Of a stretch of DNA of 54,988 nucleotides, positions 53,101-54,988 are shown one piece after another. Numbering within the stretch: position 1 is the stretch's first letter; every line of letters starts with the position of its first letter. Origin of the DNA: an uncultured Alphaproteobacteria bacterium (GTDB lineage: Bacteria; Pseudomonadota; Alphaproteobacteria; Rhizobiales; Ancalomicrobiaceae); the NCBI GenBank assembly GCA_937864925.1, contig CALMFH010000262.1, forward strand, positions 1-54,988, given 5' to 3'. The notes beneath the pieces were generated by a model. The model made no database searches. It was not told where the DNA came from and worked only from the letters and a program-made list of their open reading frames with translations. Made by a program: the position numbers and the translations under genes.

Positions 53101-54909
53101 ATGTCGAACGCCGCATTCGTCGCCAGCGTCGTCGAACGCAACGTCGAAGCCGCCGAAGAAGCGCCGGTCGTACTGTGGATCGGCAACGACGTACTCTCGC
53201 AGGGGGTGAGTGCCGTCTATAAGGCACAGCGCGCGTTCTTCGAACGCCAGGGATATGAGATCTTCGACCTCTACGTTCCCTATCCCGACGATAGCGGGTT
53301 CCTGCATTCGGACGATGCCCTCGAAGGGTATCTGGTCAAGAATGCCGTGGGGTGGCGCGTCAACGGCTACGACTTCGACTGCTACTCCTGGATCACCAAC
53401 CAGGAGCCGAGCGACGAACGCGTCAAGCTGCTTCGGACGATCGCCGAGCAGGGGACCTCGACGGCGCTGCTGACCGAGCTCAACACCTACGTGCGCGTTC
53501 CTGCTTCCGTCATCCGCCTGATCGCCAACCGTAGGATCGACTACGTCTGCTTGAACTACGTCCACCTGTTACCGGTCGCCGAGCGTCTCGGATTGATCGG
53601 ACGCCCGGACACCAGGGTCATCCTGGAGACCCACGATATCCAGGCCTATCAACACGCCATCCGGGCCGGCCGCAAGGTCGACATGGAGGACGTCGAATCC
53701 GAACTGGCGGCGATGAAGGTCGCCGATCGCATCGTTGCCATCAGCCGCAGCGACCACAAGGAAATCAGCGAGTTCGACCGGAGCTACGAGGTCCACTTCG
53801 CTCTTCCCCCGACCGGTGTGGATCGGAGTTTCGATGGATGGACGCCGGGTGCCTTCCGGTTGGGGCGGGCGGATCTCGAGACATGGCGGAGTCGATCCGA
53901 CCTTCAGGAGGCCTTCGACCTGCGCTCCCCGGAGTCGCTGGCGAAATTCCGCACGTGGGGCATTCTCTACGGCCACTGGGTCGATGGTGAAATAGCGGCC
54001 AACGCAAGGGCCTATCTCGAGTCCCTTCCCGACGACCATTCTGACCTGGCCTTGGGCCCGGCGGCAACGGACGTTCCGAGGTTCCTGTCGTACGTCTGGG
54101 GCAAACGCGCGGATGTCCGGGCGGCCTACCCGGAAGCGCGGGATGTTCGGCACCCGCACCGCGCCGCGCTGGTGGAATGGCTGGCGGAATACGGCTCGGT
54201 CGAACACAACGTGTCGCGCCGGGGGGAGATCCCGGTACCCTCCAACGTCGTACCGACGCGACAGTCGGAGATCGTCGAAACGATCCTGCTCGGCCGTCCG
54301 AACAAGCTGATGGAACCGGAATTCGCCAAGCGGCTCGACGACTGGCTGGAACGGCATTCGCGGATCGACGTCCTGCTGGTGGGCAGTGATCACCCGTCGA
54401 ACGTCGCCAGCGCTCAATGGTTCCTGCGCGACGTGTTCCAGCCCCGTCTCCATGCCCGCAAGGTCGGTCTGGTGATCGTCGGTCGGATCTGCAACCCGCT
54501 GGCAAACGACGTCAACGCCACCGGAGCATTGCTGCTGCACGAGGTCGAGGATCTCGAGCCGTTCTATCGCTCGACAGCCATCGTGGCCGCGCCGGTGATC
54601 GTCGGAACCGGGACGCCGATCAAGGTGCTCGACGCCCTCGCCTACGGGTGCTGCGCCACGGTGTCGCGGTTCATCGACCGAGCGCTCGATCTCAGTGCCT
54701 ACGGATTCCCACTCTGCACCCTGGCGGAGGATTTCTCCGACGACATTCTGCGTCTGCTCGCGTCGCCGGAGGCACGCGAGGAGCGAAAAGCCCTGGCGCG
54801 GCGCTTCGCCGCCGAGCACCTGACCACCGAGGCGTATGATCGGGAGTGGAAGCAGCTCGTACGACCGAAAGACGGGGACGGGGCGGTCCGCGATTCGGCA
54901 CGGACCTGA
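50173..54909 (+). CDS. Multidomain glycosyltransferase with three GT-B units
   Basis: 1578-aa protein. Unit 1 (about 1-375) is a GT4 transferase: [25 protein letters not shown] near 276-300 is the donor-sugar E-x7-E site. Residues 380-590 form a linker domain of unknown fold. Unit 2 (about 590-980) ends with [28 protein letters not shown] near 895. Unit 3 (about 997-1570) ends with [21 protein letters not shown] near 1480. No membrane segment is seen. Such fused enzymes build several linkages of a polysaccharide repeat. ATG 50173 has GAGGG 5 nt upstream. The stop at 54907-54909 is inside the reliable sequence. Confidence 0.82.
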   Translation: [1578 protein letters not shown]

Positions 54910-54921
54910 TCCATCCTCCTC

Positions 54922-54988
54922 GGGGGGGGGGGGCGGAAAAAGGCGCCGGCGGGGGGGTTCGTACGGGGCTCATGAAATTCGGGGGGGG
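54922..54988. other. Low-quality G-rich contig end
   Basis: G runs of 12, 7 and 8 bases within 67 bp are unlike the rest of the window and suggest sequencing or assembly error. GGCTCATGAAATTCG (54967-54981) repeats the left arm of the hairpin at 17582. Confidence 0.7.

Overview
The window is high-GC DNA, probably from an alphaproteobacterium. The grounds are strong G/C third positions, frequent GTG starts, Shine-Dalgarno spacing, and a 3' fragment of an alphaproteobacterial-type initiator tRNA. It is largely accessory DNA. Its centre is an arsenic-related respiratory island, and most of its flanks are mobile or conflict-type genes. The last 70 bases carry long G runs and look like a poor-quality contig end.

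Left flank (0-4.3 kb): a tyrosine recombinase, a hipBA module with three operator-like palindromes spaced exactly 50 bp apart, and a class II Fic protein. At 4285-4331 lies the 3' part of an initiator tRNA (anticodon loop to CCA) with no 5' half. It is followed by a terminator and is read antisense by the 3' end of a large serine recombinase. This looks like an attachment junction. A decayed copy of the same tRNA end occurs at 47759-47784, so about 43.5 kb may be one integrated element. A MobV-type relaxase (16.1-17.1 kb) with an oriT-like region upstream fits a mobilizable element. Between them lie a SNF2 helicase, an unknown 445-aa protein, a membrane-less FtsH-like AAA/M41 protein and a GIY-YIG/DUF4357 protein.

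Centre (17.7-41.1 kb): an arsR operon contains a truncated arsC remnant without its catalytic Cys and an ATP-grasp enzyme. It diverges from a three-gene sensory module (PhnD-like binding protein, histidine kinase, sigma-54 activator: arxXSR-like). A well-formed -24/-12 promoter with two upstream dyads then precedes an arxB'ABCD-type operon for anaerobic arsenite oxidation, followed by a small secreted protein and a membrane-anchored monoheme cytochrome. The catalytic subunit has the Cx2Cx3Cx27C cluster motif and the GRGWG motif. Tail-to-tail with it, across a shared terminator hairpin, is a second operon: a different Tat-exported molybdoenzyme, Fe-S subunit, diheme cytochrome, TorD-like chaperone, heptaheme cytochrome and cytochrome b. 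Upstream of that is a second, inverted paralogous X-S-R module. Its response regulator has lost the Walker motifs and the GAFTGA loop. Its presumed target promoter looks like a sigma-70 promoter with an activator dyad. The substrate of the second enzyme is unknown, and this is the most interesting candidate system in the window.

Right flank (41.2-54.9 kb): a 6-kb block bracketed by a diverged ~71-bp direct repeat. It carries a sigma factor/hypothetical/ImmA-IrrE cassette, a 74-nt long hairpin, a small SinR-family/Cas2-like protein and partner, an AT-richer orphan gene, and a DUF3800 gene paired with a zinc-ribbon protein. After a gene-poor 1.7 kb come a GDP-mannose 3,5-epimerase-like gene and a 1578-aa three-domain glycosyltransferase, typical of a surface polysaccharide locus.
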